Part shown: positions 45,095-56,573 of the stretch, piece by piece
Numbering within the stretch: position 1 is the first letter of the stretch
Layout: every line of letters begins with the position of its first letter
Origin: Buddleja alternifolia
Lineage: Eukaryota; Streptophyta; Magnoliopsida; Lamiales; Scrophulariaceae
DNA: 64,000 nucleotides
Direction of reading: 5' to 3'
Assembly (NCBI GenBank): GCA_019426215.1
Contig: CM033399.1
Location: forward strand, 23,693,022 to 23,757,021
Notes under the pieces: generated by a model
Told to the model about the DNA's origin: nothing
The model's input: only the letters and a program-made list of their open reading frames with translations
Database searches by the model: none
Program-made: the position numbers and the translations under genes

Positions 45095-46751
45095 ACACCC
45101 CCAAACTTATCAATTGCTCGACCTCGAGCAATAAGAGCTATAAGGCAAGACCAACATCATTCAATGGGAGAAAACAAAACAACTAACTAACTCACTTTCG
45201 TGGAGTAAACGATTGCACTTAGCGGGTGCAACAAGCCTTTAAACCTTTGAGTTACCTCAAAGGACGAGTTATAGTCTCGTGAGGGTTTGCATACGATATA
45301 CCCAAAAAATCTAGCAAATTTTCAATCCCAACCGAATCAACACATCTCAATATGATCAACAAGAATGAATAGCATAAAATCAACCTTTTAAAGTTCACAA
45401 ATATATATATACATATCAACTACTTTTGCTCATGTGACACCAATACTTGAAACGACTCCCTAGGGTGTAGTGAAAAATAAATCTAGGGTATTATAGTCGA
45501 GAGGCATCCTTACCAAATTTTGGACATTAATCCCATATCTATCAACTTTTGATCAAACACAAGGCACAATAATTATAGATAATCTCATAGCCATTTAAAT
45601 TTCCTTATCTCAAATATTCAACATTCAATTCATATGGAATTTCCATTAAACTTCATTAAGACTAGATCATGTGCAATGTTTTATTCCATTAGGCTTTCTA
45701 TGATACCCATATAACAAGTTTTATATCAATGACTCCCAAACTAGATAGTTTTGGGGCATTAAGTGTAGAGACACTTCTAAGGATTTAATCACTCGAGTAT
45801 CAAAGGCCACGAAATAAAACTAGATCTTTTAAACAATTCACTTCTTTTGGCTTGAGCATAGCTCAAATTAGCATAATAGTACAGTATATAGGTATGAAAC
45901 TTTTCACCTCCGGTACGTATTAGTCTGACCACTTTTGGTCATACCAAAATTCAACCTTTTCAATTCATTGTTAGCATATAAAATTACTACTCAAATTATA
46001 ACTTTATGAGAAATCTAAGTTAATATTTCTGGGAATAATTCCTTAAGTGTCTCAAGATGGTTATCCTCTCAACTCCTCTACCTTCGATTTAAGTGCATTG
46101 TGAATCATCTAAAGAATCAATTCTAGTCTAAGGTCTCCACGAGCAATTTCAAAGATATATATTCCATTAAATTCAAATTATTTCAAGAGATCATGCCATT
46201 TTTCCAAGTCAATCAATTTCAGTGCATCAATTGGAAGGACTAAATTTTTTATTTTTTTTAATACTTGATTTTCTTAACAAAGAAGCATATAAATATGATA
46301 GCAAACAACTTTCCTCCAAACTCAAGCTACAAATTAGGATTGCATCATCAAAGTTCAAAATAAGTACTCTTCTACCCCCAAACTTAAATCCAACATTGTC
46401 CCTAATGTTGTTATGACAAGCATACACAACGGTACAAAAACACTTACACCCAAGAATGTTGAAAAACATCCTTAAACTTCCAATGCATCCTTACAAAGCT
46501 TCTCCTCCTCTCGAGTAAAATAAGCATCTCTAAACATGGGGTCCAAATGTGCATCATATCTAACACTTCAACTTTTCAAACCATCAAGCATAAGAAAACA
46601 TACATGCCAAAAGTGCATGCTTGAATACAACAAAAAGAAACAAACTAAACAAAACAAAAACGAAAGGAAAAAGAAAACAAAACTTACAAACTTGGGTTGC
46701 CTCCCAAGAAGCGCTCTTTTAAAGTCATTAGCTTGACTTTACCCAGTTATT
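45095..46751 (-). other. Element B internal non-coding region
   Basis: PPT at 45095-45108 (minus AAGTTTGGGGGTGT), then 1.5 kb without coding capacity. Block 46682-46749 is shared with element A (25828-25895). Confidence 0.75.
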
Positions 46752-47702
46752 TTAAGGCAGTTTCCGAATGAATGCCTTGTTCATTCTCCAATTCACTCTC
46801 GGGTATCGCTTCAACTTATGGCCATTGGTAGTGAAGGTTGGCCCATCATTTGTGCTACATACCATAGGTTGGGACCAAGCAATCATCCACTCCCGAATTT
46901 TTGTATGGTCCCTCAACACCTCAATTACTCTTTCTTCCCCGTGCGTTGGGTGATGGTGTGAACTTTCTTCACCCATCACTTTGACATATGCGGAGTCCAT
47001 GATGTAGGGATGTAGAAGATGATTGGTTCGTTTTTCCTGAAAGTGCTCAACACTAAAAGGATCAAAAGCATCAATGTGTAAATACAAATCAAAATCAAGT
47101 GGATGCTCAAAAACCTCATAGCTATCACAAATAACCATGTCATCTCCTACACTAAAGGACAACTTACCATCATCGGCATCAAATACTGATTCACTTGTGG
47201 TTAGGGGAGATGGTAAAGGAATGTCAACAACCTTAGAAAGGATAGGAGTCAAATGCTCATCATTGGAGGAATTTGCTTTCGAATTTTTCAACTTCCTTTC
47301 ATTCAATGTCACGGTGTTGCATTCCTCCTTTTGATCTATCTCAGTGGTACCAAGCAATGCCCATGGTACTTTCTCAGATATGTCGCTCGTTAGTTGCTTG
47401 AGTTGATGATTCATCTCCTTCATTTCCCGCAATGCGTCCTTCATCATAAGGCGGAGCTCTCCAATGGAGTTATCACGTTGTTCCTCCAACATAGGAATTC
47501 TTTCTTGGTAATGTTGTGGAAAGAACCCTTGTGCATAACATGCTTCAACGACGCTTTGCAACCATAATTGATTCTCTGGTAGTGTCATATCTGGGAAATT
47601 GCTATCCTTTGCAAATTGAATGATGTTTTGCAGCCATAATTGATTCTCCGGAAGGGTCATATCTGGAAAATTGCTAACCATTGCGAGGTAATCGTGCGAC
47701 AA
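46752..47702 (-). CDS. Element B intact single ORF, 316 codons, function unknown
   Basis: ATG at 47702, about 65 bases inside the PBS. Residues 8-49 hold two near-identical copies of a 21-23 residue unit beginning SNFPDMTLPENQLWLQ. Residues about 65-110 are charged and helical in look (LEEQRDN.., MKDALREMKEMNHQLKQL), likely a coiled coil. An acidic/Ser-rich linker follows. The C-terminal 130 residues share MVICDSYEVF, IDAFDPFSVE, KRTN, EWMIAWS and WRMNKAFIRK with element A. Near the end, GPTFTTNGHKLKRY recalls the tail of some gypsy integrases (TFKVNGHRLK-type), which is only a hint. No nuclease, RT or protease motif is visible. It could be a Gag-like particle protein, but I do not recognise the family. 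Confidence 0.8.
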   Translation of the reverse strand: MSHDYLAMVSNFPDMTLPENQLWLQNIIQFAKDSNFPDMTLPENQLWLQSVVEACYAQGFFPQHYQERIPMLEEQRDNSIGELRLMMKDALREMKEMNHQLKQLTSDISEKVPWALLGTTEIDQKEECNTVTLNERKLKNSKANSSNDEHLTPILSKVVDIPLPSPLTTSESVFDADDGKLSFSVGDDMVICDSYEVFEHPLDFDLYLHIDAFDPFSVEHFQEKRTNHLLHPYIMDSAYVKVMGEESSHHHPTHGEERVIEVLRDHTKIREWMIAWSQPMVCSTNDGPTFTTNGHKLKRYPRVNWRMNKAFIRKLP

Positions 47703-47766
47703 AAAAAATAGACAAAAAATAAATACATAAAACTTGCAATAAAATCAAAAACTAAAATTAAACAAG

Positions 47767-47784
47767 TCCCCGGCAACGGCGCCA
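47767..47784 (-). other. Primer-binding site of element B (tRNA-Asp type)
   Basis: Minus strand TGGCGCCGTTGCCGGGGA, identical to that of element A, six bases inside the 5' LTR. Confidence 0.88.
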
Positions 47785-47790
47785 AAAACT

Positions 47791-49728
47791 TGACACGCTA
47801 AAAGCTAACGTGCTATGATAGCAAGTGTACTAGTCGTGTGTAGTACTAAATGTGGACGAAAAGTCCGGGTTGTCGAACCACAAGGACTTGAATTCTAGTT
47901 TAAGGTTTTATAACAACAAAGATCAATACAATAAAGGTAAAATAAGTGTGAAACGCGTAAGATAAGAACAAGGTTGCACAAGTGATTTAAAGCAAAATAT
48001 AAAGGGAGACTAAGGCACATGCTAGGTTCAAATTGATCAATTATACATATAAAGATTCTCGTTGAAGTATTACTCTTATATTGTTATGGTGAGAGCTCCG
48101 AGGGTAGAGAATAACCGATGTCTCGCGTATAAACTCCTATGCTTAGATCGTGATTTCCCAAATATTCCTATCCGAAAATCTAACCACTAAACATGCATTA
48201 ACGTACTAGAGTTCACTCGATTTGAATCGAACAACTTCACCCGGGAATCTTTACCTATGTCTAGGGCAATTCCTCATTAGTTGCGGGTCATGATGTGAAT
48301 TTCTTGCACCCTAAGTCAATTTTCTCCCGAAATATTCACCTAGGCATAAGATTCTAACATATAGTGATCAAGTATATGCAAGATAAGTAAAAACACAAAT
48401 TCACATCACATAACAATATAAGAATAACCTCAACAATCATCTATTATAAGTATATATCACAATTTGACCTTACATGGCCTTAGTCTTATGAAATTAGTTC
48501 ATAATAGATAGTATGAAAAACAATAATGAGTAAATACACATATTCATAGACATGAATGAAAATGAAAAGGCTATAAAAACTCCCTCTAATTGAATGATGA
48601 TGGATCTTGAAGTTGAGCCTTCAATCCCCAAGCTCTTTTCCTTCCTCTAGTTTTCCCCTACAAGAGTGATGAAGAATGGTGATGAATGGTGGAGAAATCA
48701 GATTAGGGGTTGCCCCCCTCTCCTCTAAGAATCTGAAATTGATAGTGAATGATGAAGAGTATGGGTTCCCCCTCCTTTTATAGCCAAAATTCCACTAAAG
48801 TATGCATTAAGAATTCCCATTAAAGTTCCCCAATGAGAATTCCACCTAAGGTGATGCTTAAAGTTTGGCTTTTAAGATTCCAACCAGCTAAAAAATGCTA
48901 AACTTTCGGCCCTTAAGAATTCCACCAAGCATAACCATGTGAAAACTTCAACAAAACACATGCATGCTGCCATTTTCTTGCTTTCCAGCGCAGTCTTAGT
49001 AGTTTCCTCATAAACGTCTCCACAGATCTCCAACTTGAATGATTCAAGTCCCCATGTTCAGATAAAACATAGATCTACAACTTTCCAGAAGGACATTTCT
49101 TCCAATTCAGTCGCTAAGTATAGATAAATTACGTTTCAATATGGAGGTTGTTTCTGATTTGGCACCCATAAAGTAAATCCACCAAGAAACACACTTATGA
49201 CAACCCCTCAACACATGTGCTGAATAATGGCCAAAAGTGATTCTTACCCATCATATAATGCTGGAATTTAGGCTGAAAAGGAGTAACATTCAGACTATCC
49301 ATGCCTAGGCATGACTAGGAGGGCGTTGGGGCGTATCCTGGCACATGTACTTCTCTGTTCGGCGCAGCAATCATATTTCCTTCACAATTATCTCTATAGA
49401 CCTCCGATTTGGATGTTTCAAGTTCCCATTTGAAGCTAAGACATACATCTAAAACTTTGTAGAAGGAAACTTTGTCTAAGTCGGTCTTGAAATGTACGGA
49501 ATTATCGCTCGAATGTGGTAGGAGATGCATAAACCGCCTAGGTGTTGAAAAACATGCTTGAACTTGTTTTGTACATCGTTTTTTTTCCCTTTTCTTCATG
49601 TATTCTCATTTATTACCTGTATTCACTTAACACACCTATTAAATGCAAATGTGACATGATTTAAGCAATAAGTGAATCCAAATCATAAGAATTACGGTGT
49701 TAAAAACACGTAAAAACACCTCTTATCA
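47791..49728 (-). repeat. Element B 5' LTR
   Basis: TGACACGCTAAAAGC..CTTATCA, aligned end to end with 43158-45094 with few differences. Confidence 0.93.
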
Positions 49729-49740
49729 ATATATATATAA

Positions 49741-51890
49741 GGTCAAGATCTAATACACACCCTATATTAGATAAGATATAAGACCCAATCTACACCGTTG
49801 GATCCATTAAATCCAACAGTCCAAAAAGGAATAAAAAAACAGGCGGGAATATTGATTCCAATTGGATCAAGGGTATAATACTCAAATGACGTCATTATAC
49901 AGCATCTACATACCAAAACAAAAGGGTACAGAATCTCCCTAAAATCTCTCAAATTGAAACGCACAAAATCTCCCCTACAATCTCTCAACTTGTTGCCAAA
50001 ATTAACTCAATCAAATTATAAAAGCATATTAAACCTATAATTCCTTCGATTATCACCACAAAACGCATTCCAATCAGTCGATTATCAACACAAAAAACCT
50101 AAATTATACAGTCAATTTTCTGTTGTTGTTCGAACATATACTGGATAATGACATGTTTTTTGTGTTGCAAAAAGTGTTTTTGTTGATTTGCTGTGTCGAT
50201 TAGCTGTTGATTGAGGTCCAATAATGTGTTTTTGTTGATTTGGTATGCATATTTGTGTAATAGATGCTGTATATTGTTAAATTAATTGGTGTATTGTAAC
50301 TGTATGATGTATAAACACACACTGTATAATGGGTTATATGATACTATATACTGGGTTATAAGATACTGTATAATGGTTTAGAAGATTGTAACTGTATGAT
50401 GTATACTTACACACACTGTATAATTGGTTATAAGATACTGTATAATGTGTTATAATATACTGTATAGTGGTGTATAAGATACTGTATAATGGTTTGAAAT
50501 CACTAATTGCATGTCACTAATCACACACTATATATCACCATTGTATTTACTGTATATTTGTTTATTAGCTATTGTATAATGGATTAATTAGCTATTGTAT
50601 AATGTTTATTAGCTATTGTATTCACTGTATAAATGGGTTATATGATACTGTATATTGGTTTATATGATACTGTATACTAGGTTATAAGATACTGTATAAT
50701 AGTTTATAAGATTGTAACTTTATGATGTATAAACACACACTATATAATGGGTTATAAGATACTATATAATGTGTTATAACATACTGTATAGTTGTTTATA
50801 AGATACTGTATAATGGTTTGAAATCATTAATTGTATGTCACTAATCACACACTGTATATCACCGTTGTATTTACTGTATAATGGTTTATAAGCTATTATA
50901 TAATGGGTTATAAGCTACTGTATGATGGTTTAAAATCACTAATTGTGATGTCACTAATACCACACTGTATATCACCACTCATGTACTGTATTTTGTTTTA
51001 TTAGCTATTGTATAGTGGATTCAAATAGGGAATTGATGATGATTATATGTATTTGTGATTTACAAGCTACTGTATACTGAGTTTTTAGTGTATAATACAC
51101 TAATATTTGCTGTATAAAAACTTAAGTAATAATGAAATGTTCTTTTATGACTACTGTATGATGTGTTAACCCACTCTGTACAATACAATTAGTTAGTGTA
51201 TAATAAGATTATATTTAGTGTATAATATCTTAGTTGTTACTGTATAATGTGTTAATCGATACTGAATAATGGTAATTATCTACTGTATAATGCAGTTGCT
51301 GAAGAAGAGGCATCAACATCTGTTTCAGCTGATAGGTTACAGATTGTGCCTGCACATACTAAAGAGCCTCTTAATGTTGAACAAAGTAATTCTAATGATG
51401 ATTACGTAGAATCAAATGAAGAATTGTCTGTTGACGATGAAGAGACAGAATCATAATTGTTTGTTAATAAAAACCTATTGATAATGGAGGAGAAAACACA
51501 GAATTGATGATGATGATGAATCGAGCTTGATAATTAATTGAGTTTGATGATGAATAATGTAAATATTTTACGTTCTGTGAATCGAATTGTTACGTTCTGT
51601 GAATCGAATTGTTACGTTCTGTGAACTGATTAAATTGTAACTGGAAAGAAAAAATGAATTGGACAAAAGAATCTATTATGGCGCAATAAGTGGGATTTGA
51701 TTTTGATCTTGTATGATATTTGCATGAGTTTGTTACGTTCATTGACTAAAATGCCCCTGCCATCATTAAACAAAATTATACAATCTGAAAAATGGAGTTA
51801 AATCCAGACCTTGGGATCAAACAGTATCAATGGTGTAGATTGGATCTTATATCTTACCAAATGTAATGGGATGTATTTGATCCATACCCT
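49741..51890. mobile_element. MULE2 deletion derivative
   Basis: Inverted ends: 49741-49826 and the reverse of 51804-51890 share AGATATAAGA.CCAATCTACACC and flanking words. The right end is also inverted relative to the start of the larger copy at 52024. It has no transposase. The interior is filled by ACTGTATAATG-like repeats (50260-51290). One exon-like stretch lies at 51296-51456, with an AG acceptor in front, coding for an acidic tail (NDDYVESNEELSVDDEETES) and a stop. A 22-bp unit around GTTACGTTCTGTGAATCG occurs three times at about 51575-51640. Confidence 0.7.
50260..51290. repeat. Dense ACTGTATAATG-type interspersed repeat
   Basis: The core ACTGTATAATG with variants (ACTGTATATTG, ACTATATAATG, TATTGTATAATG) recurs every 15-40 bases, alternating with GGTTATAAGATA-like words. 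A higher-order unit with TGTCACTAATCACACAC..ATATCACC occurs near 50513, 50828 and 50945. Confidence 0.9.
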
Positions 51891-51910
51891 ATATATATAT
51901 ATTACTTTTA

Positions 51911-51941
<31 letters not shown>

Positions 51942-52270
51942 ATACACACACACACATAAAAGTAATATATATATATATATACATACACACACACATAAAA
52001 GTAATATATATATATATATATATAGGATATGGATCAAATACATCCCAATTCATTAGGTAAGATATAAGACCCAATCCACACCATTGATACCATTTGATCC
52101 TAAGGTCTAATTTTAACACATTTTTCAGATTTTATAATTTTTTTTAATGCTGTCAGGGGCATTTTAGTCATTAAATCATAATAAACACATGCAATTTTAT
52201 ATGCAGTATCAAATCAAATCCCCCTTTTTACGCGCCATAACCGAATTCATTATTTTCTTTCTATTTTCAG
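51645..52270. repeat. Large inverted repeat where two MULE2 ends meet
   Basis: 51645-51890 and 52024-52270 are inverted copies of about 245 bp (diverged), containing GGTAAGATATAAGA and AGGGGCATTTTAGTCA. The 130-bp centre is an AT/GT/AC microsatellite that itself folds: ATTACTTTTATGTGTGTGTG is matched by its reverse complement downstream. ORFs in the centre are microsatellite artefacts. Confidence 0.85.
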
Positions 52271-52670
52271 CCCTATCAGCTCACAATTTACGATCATTTA
52301 CCCAGATCAATTCCCAGATCAGCTCACAAATCAATTTTGTATATCCAATTTCAGTTCGATCAGATCAGCTCGTTTCATCCCAATCAATTCTGTGTATCCA
52401 ATTTCAGTTCGATCAGATCAAAGATCGTTTCATACCAATACATTTTGTTTATCCAAATTCATCGCGCAATCAGTTCTCCATTGATACGAGTCTTTTTCCC
52501 AGATTAATTCATCATCAAATCAATTAATCATCAAAATTGTTTAATCATAATCATCAATTCATCATCTTCAATTCCGCAGTTTATCATCCATTTATAAATA
52601 GGTTTTGATTTCATGTTTTATGGCTGAGATGGTTTCAGGTATTGTTAATCATCATCACATCGATTTATGT

Positions 52671-53240
52671 TATCAACGTAGAAAATTGCGAAAGTTACTG
52701 ATATTTGCAATTTTATGATATACAATATATTATACATCAACATACAATGCACAAAATTGTGATATACAGCATATTATACATTGATATACAGTTGGGTTAG
52801 CTGCACGTGGATGTAGTGAATTGTATACAGTAGACAGTAGAGTATTCAGCAATATACAGCGACTTTAGTTGTGATATACATTGTTATATTTTATTGATTT
52901 ACTAGCAGCGATTTGAATGCATTATACAACATCTTATATGACATTATACAGTTCATATTACTGGGATATACAGTGCGTGATTATATGCGTTCCTGCAGTA
53001 AGTTGAATACATTATACAACATCTTATATGACATTATATAGTATGTTATACATTAATATACAGTACATATAATGATATTATACAGTATCTTATTAACTCA
53101 TCATACGTTTATGATAGACTAAATAATCAAACTGTATACAGTACATATAATGATGTTATACATGATCATTGTATTCAGAACTTATATTTACTGTATACAG
53201 TTGATTCTGATGACTTATAATGTATATTATTAATAGGATC
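52671..53240. repeat. MULE2 leader repeat zone (reverse-oriented motif)
   Basis: Here the motif mostly appears as ATTATACA / ATATACAGT, the reverse complement of the form used at 50260-51290. The zone lies directly upstream of the transposase ATG. An AG at 53237 (TTAATAGG) may be the acceptor of a leader intron. Confidence 0.75.
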
Positions 53241-53244
53241 AGTA

Positions 53245-55993
53245 ATGTATAGCAATAATGATGTCGAGAATCAAGGTGTCGGATCTTCTTCGTCGTCTAA
53301 TTCTATATCATCACCGGGTGGTTCAAAATATTGGGAACCAGTGTGTGCTACTGAGTTTAAACCTTGCATTGGTAAGGCATTTGAAAGCTTGAAGTTTGCA
53401 TTTGAGTTTTACAAAAGCTATGCTCGGTTATGTGGTTTTAATGTACGCAAGTGTTCCCAAAAAACTCATAAGGATGGTACGGTCATATCTAAACATTATG
53501 TATGTAGTCGTTCCGGTGTTTACAAAAGCTGTGATGATGTTGGTAGGAAGAAGAAGTGTATGATTGGTCGATGTGATTGTAACGCTAAGATTGTAGTGAG
53601 GTTTAGTGCTTCAGAGGGATATGTTAAAAAGAACTTTGTTGAGCGGCACAATCACGAGTTGACGACTGACGAGGGGAAACAGTTTCTAAAAGTTAATCGA
53701 AATATTGATCCGTCCCAGATTATGTCCTGCTTAAACGCATCCAAGGTGAATGTTGGCGCCGTTAAATGACATTCATTTCTGAAAGAAATTGCAGGTGGTT
53801 TTAATAATGTTGGGTCGACTTCTACAGATTTCAAAAACGTAAAAAGGGATGTGAAGCAATACGTCGGTGAGAACGATGGGGAGATGATTGTTAGGAAATT
53901 TATGAATATGAAAGAAGCTTGTAAAGTAGTTTTTTTTTTTTGATTATGCCACTGATGATGACGGTTGTATGAGTAAGTTGCTTTGGGTTGATCCAATTGC
54001 AATAAGGAATTTTGAACTGTTTGGTGATGTTTGCTCGGTCGATGCAACATTTCGATCCAACAAGTAAGCACTTTTTTAATGTATAATACATATTTTTCAA
54101 TAGGTAATGAATATATGCTGTATAACACCTTGTCAGTTACTGTATAATGATTCATTCAGTTACTGTATAATGACTCATTACTTACTGTATAATTCATTTA
54201 CAGTGTCTGTTTACCCTGTTAATAACTGTATAATGATTCATTCATTGACTGTATAATCCCTTATAATTCCTTTTCAGGTATCAAATGAAGTTTGTTCCTT
54301 TTACTGGTTTAGATAACCATAAGAAATTAGTCACCTTTGGTGCTTCTCTAATCGCAAAAGAAGAAATTGAGTCGTACACGTGGGTTTTTGAAGCTTTTAC
54401 ACGTGCAATTGGACGGGAGCCAATCTATATTGTATCTGATCAATGTCCTGCTATGAAACAGGCTATTCCTAGTGTTTTTAAAAATGCTAGGCATCGTCTA
54501 TGCGCGTGGCATATCATGAAGAAGTTCCCAACCAAGATGCGTGTGTTTACTTTTTTTATATTAATGTATTATAATAGTATTTAACATATTGTAGTATGAT
54601 ATTGTATTTAGTGTACAGTGCATTTTAATAAGTTTTAAATCTATATTGTATAATGTGTTGCAAGGGAATGTACAATGCTATTTTAGGTAGTGTATATTAC
54701 TGTGTATTATGCTGTATAATATGTTTTTCATTTGATTGTTTTTTCTCCAGATTTCACCACATGCAGGTAAATATGCTGAAGTAGTGAGAAAGGTGAATAA
54801 TTTTGTGTATAATGACGACATCACTCCACTTGAGTTTGAAGATGGTTGGAATGCTCTTATTTCAAAGTATAGGCTAAGCGATATTGACTGGCTTTCTGAA
54901 ATTTACAACAACAGACATTCATGGGTATCCGCATATTATCGAGATGTTTCAATGGGTGGGTTATTGAGGACTACTTCGAGTTCAAAGTCGGTTAATTCAT
55001 TCTTTAACCAATTCTACGTAAAGGGTGACACAATCATTGAGTTCTATAGTAGATTTGAAAGTGCTATGGATAGGCAAAGGAATACGAATGCAAGATTAAA
55101 TCACGAGTCTTTAGTCTCTAAGCCATCAACTGAAACCCCTATGACGATAGAGGATGATGCTTCAAAGGTATATACACGTGCTGTTTTCTACGATATACTA
55201 GTGGAGATCAAAAAGTCTGCGTATCAAGTGATACTTCAAAGTCTAAATATTGTTGATTGTGTGAAATTATTTGTCGTATTCGACTCCGACAACGAATCAA
55301 AGTTATATGAGGTATATCCTTTTTTATACTGTATGTTATTATTATATATGCTGTATATTATTCTTACATGTAATGTATGTTACAGTTTTGTTCACTGTAT
55401 TTATGTTATAGGTGAAACATGTTGTATCGAACAATCAGGTTGCCTATTCTTGCCGATTGTTTTTGAGGCGGGGTATTTTGTGCAGACACATTTTCTTTGC
55501 ATTCAACCAAAGCCGAATACTCAATTTGCCTACCGAGTATGTTCTCAATAGATGGAGAAAAAATGCAGAAATTATGGCTTCCGATATAATTAATAACCAA
55601 GTTAGACAATATCGCGCGATGATTGAGAAGACCACAAACGATGTGAGTCAAATTTGGATTGACTTTCAATCATGATTAAATCTTGTAGGTTTTAACAAAG
55701 AAAAACTCAACTGCATAAAAAATCAATTGGTGGATATGAAGTCTCATTTGAGTATCGGTGCGGACGATAACACTAAGAATAACAAGAATGCTATTATCGA
55801 GACACTAGTGGGACCCCAAATTGAGAACGAGCTCGGGATCAGAAATCCTCAACTGAGCCGAACTAAACGGTATGGTAAAAGAATTAAGAGCAGTGCGGAG
55901 ATATCAAAGCATGTTCCTAAGAGGAGAAAATGCGCTGCATGTAGAAAAGTTGATGGGCATAATGCGAGAAGGTGTCCCTCAAAAGAAAAATAG
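53245..55993 (+). pseudogene. MULE2 FAR1-like transposase, broken
   Basis: Exon 1 from ATG 53245 has a Ser-rich start and a FAR1 zinc domain (SLKFAFEFYKSYAR, CMIGRCDCNAKI, ERHNHEL). A TGA at 53767 replaces a Trp codon, and a poly-T run near 53930 disturbs the frame. First catalytic Asp region: SVDATFRSNK; the intron starts GTAAGC at about 54065 and ends at TTTTCAG 54276. Exon 2 has VTFGASLIAKEE, the second Asp in IVSDQCPAMKQ, and HRLCAWHI; its donor near 54536 reads ATGCGT instead of GTGCGT. Exon 3 starts after CTCCAG at 54751 and ends near 55311. Exon 4 has the SWIM finger but its first Cys is Tyr (AYSCRLFLRRGILCRHI). The last exon ends in a knuckle, CAACRKVDGHNARRC. Confidence 0.85.
54065..54276 (+). 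repeat. Transposase intron made of ACTGTATAATG repeats
   Basis: Contains about six copies of TACTGTATAATG-like sequence in 210 bases between GTAAGC and TTTTCAG. The next intron (54536-54751) and the 55312-55411 intron hold the same motif (GTACAATGC, CTGTATAATATG, CTGTATATTA). Confidence 0.85.
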
Positions 55994-56573
55994 AAGTGTT
56001 GTCTTTTTTACATTTGTTACTATACAACGAAGTAGTATTCACTGTATAATATATGATCATACTCTGTATAATGAAGTGTTAATCAATGTATAATGAATCA
56101 AGTTTTCAATGTATACTGAAACATGAGTGACCGTTCAATGAAGTGTTATTCAGTGTATGTTAAAAATGCCATAACGTATGTTGTATATTTTTGAGTGTTT
56201 TTTTTATTATACAGTTTAACTATATACTTTAATTGAGTATTTTTTATTCCATACAATGAATATATTTGGGTTGTTAGACTGCATTCAAGTTCACTGTATA
56301 ATGTAATTGTATTAACTGTATAATTAACTATCAGTTACTGTATAACATGTATATTTATGTGCTGTATATATTATGAACACTTAATGACAAACTCAATGAA
56401 CAGAACAATAACAGGATATGTGCAATGAACAAACTTTATATATTTAAACTGCTCAACTAAAAGTTATATTGCAACAAAAACTAATAACTAATAAAAAAAA
56501 TGTACAATAAATTTAAAAACCAGAATATTAACACCCAATCTAACTGTTGTAACCACATCATGTTTGCTTATAT
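55994..56573. repeat. Convergent intergenic spacer with ACTGTATAATG motifs
   Basis: Between the 3' ends of the transposase and ULP genes. Motif copies in plus orientation near 56038, 56066, 56090, 56296 and 56335. No gene. Confidence 0.8.

Larger units (their letters stand above)
43158..49728 (-). mobile_element. Non-autonomous LTR retrotransposon B, 6.6 kb
   Basis: LTRs 43158-45094 and 47791-49728 (about 1.94 kb each, nearly identical), a perfect 5-bp duplication ATATA (43153-43157, 49729-49733), a PBS for tRNA-Asp and a PPT next to 45095, all on the minus strand. The 2.7-kb interior encodes one intact ORF and no gag-pol. LTR similarity indicates a fairly recent insertion, so the element was mobilised in trans. 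Organisation and the 3' block match element A, but the LTRs are largely different. Confidence 0.93.

Noticed and set aside
50260..51290. CRISPR-like or telomere-like array
   Set aside because: The motif spacing is irregular, spacers are themselves repetitive, and the motif extends into introns of a eukaryotic transposon.
51798..52119. Frames coding for alternating Tyr-Ile and Thr-His runs
   Set aside because: Microsatellite translations of AT/GT/AC repeats, present on both strands.
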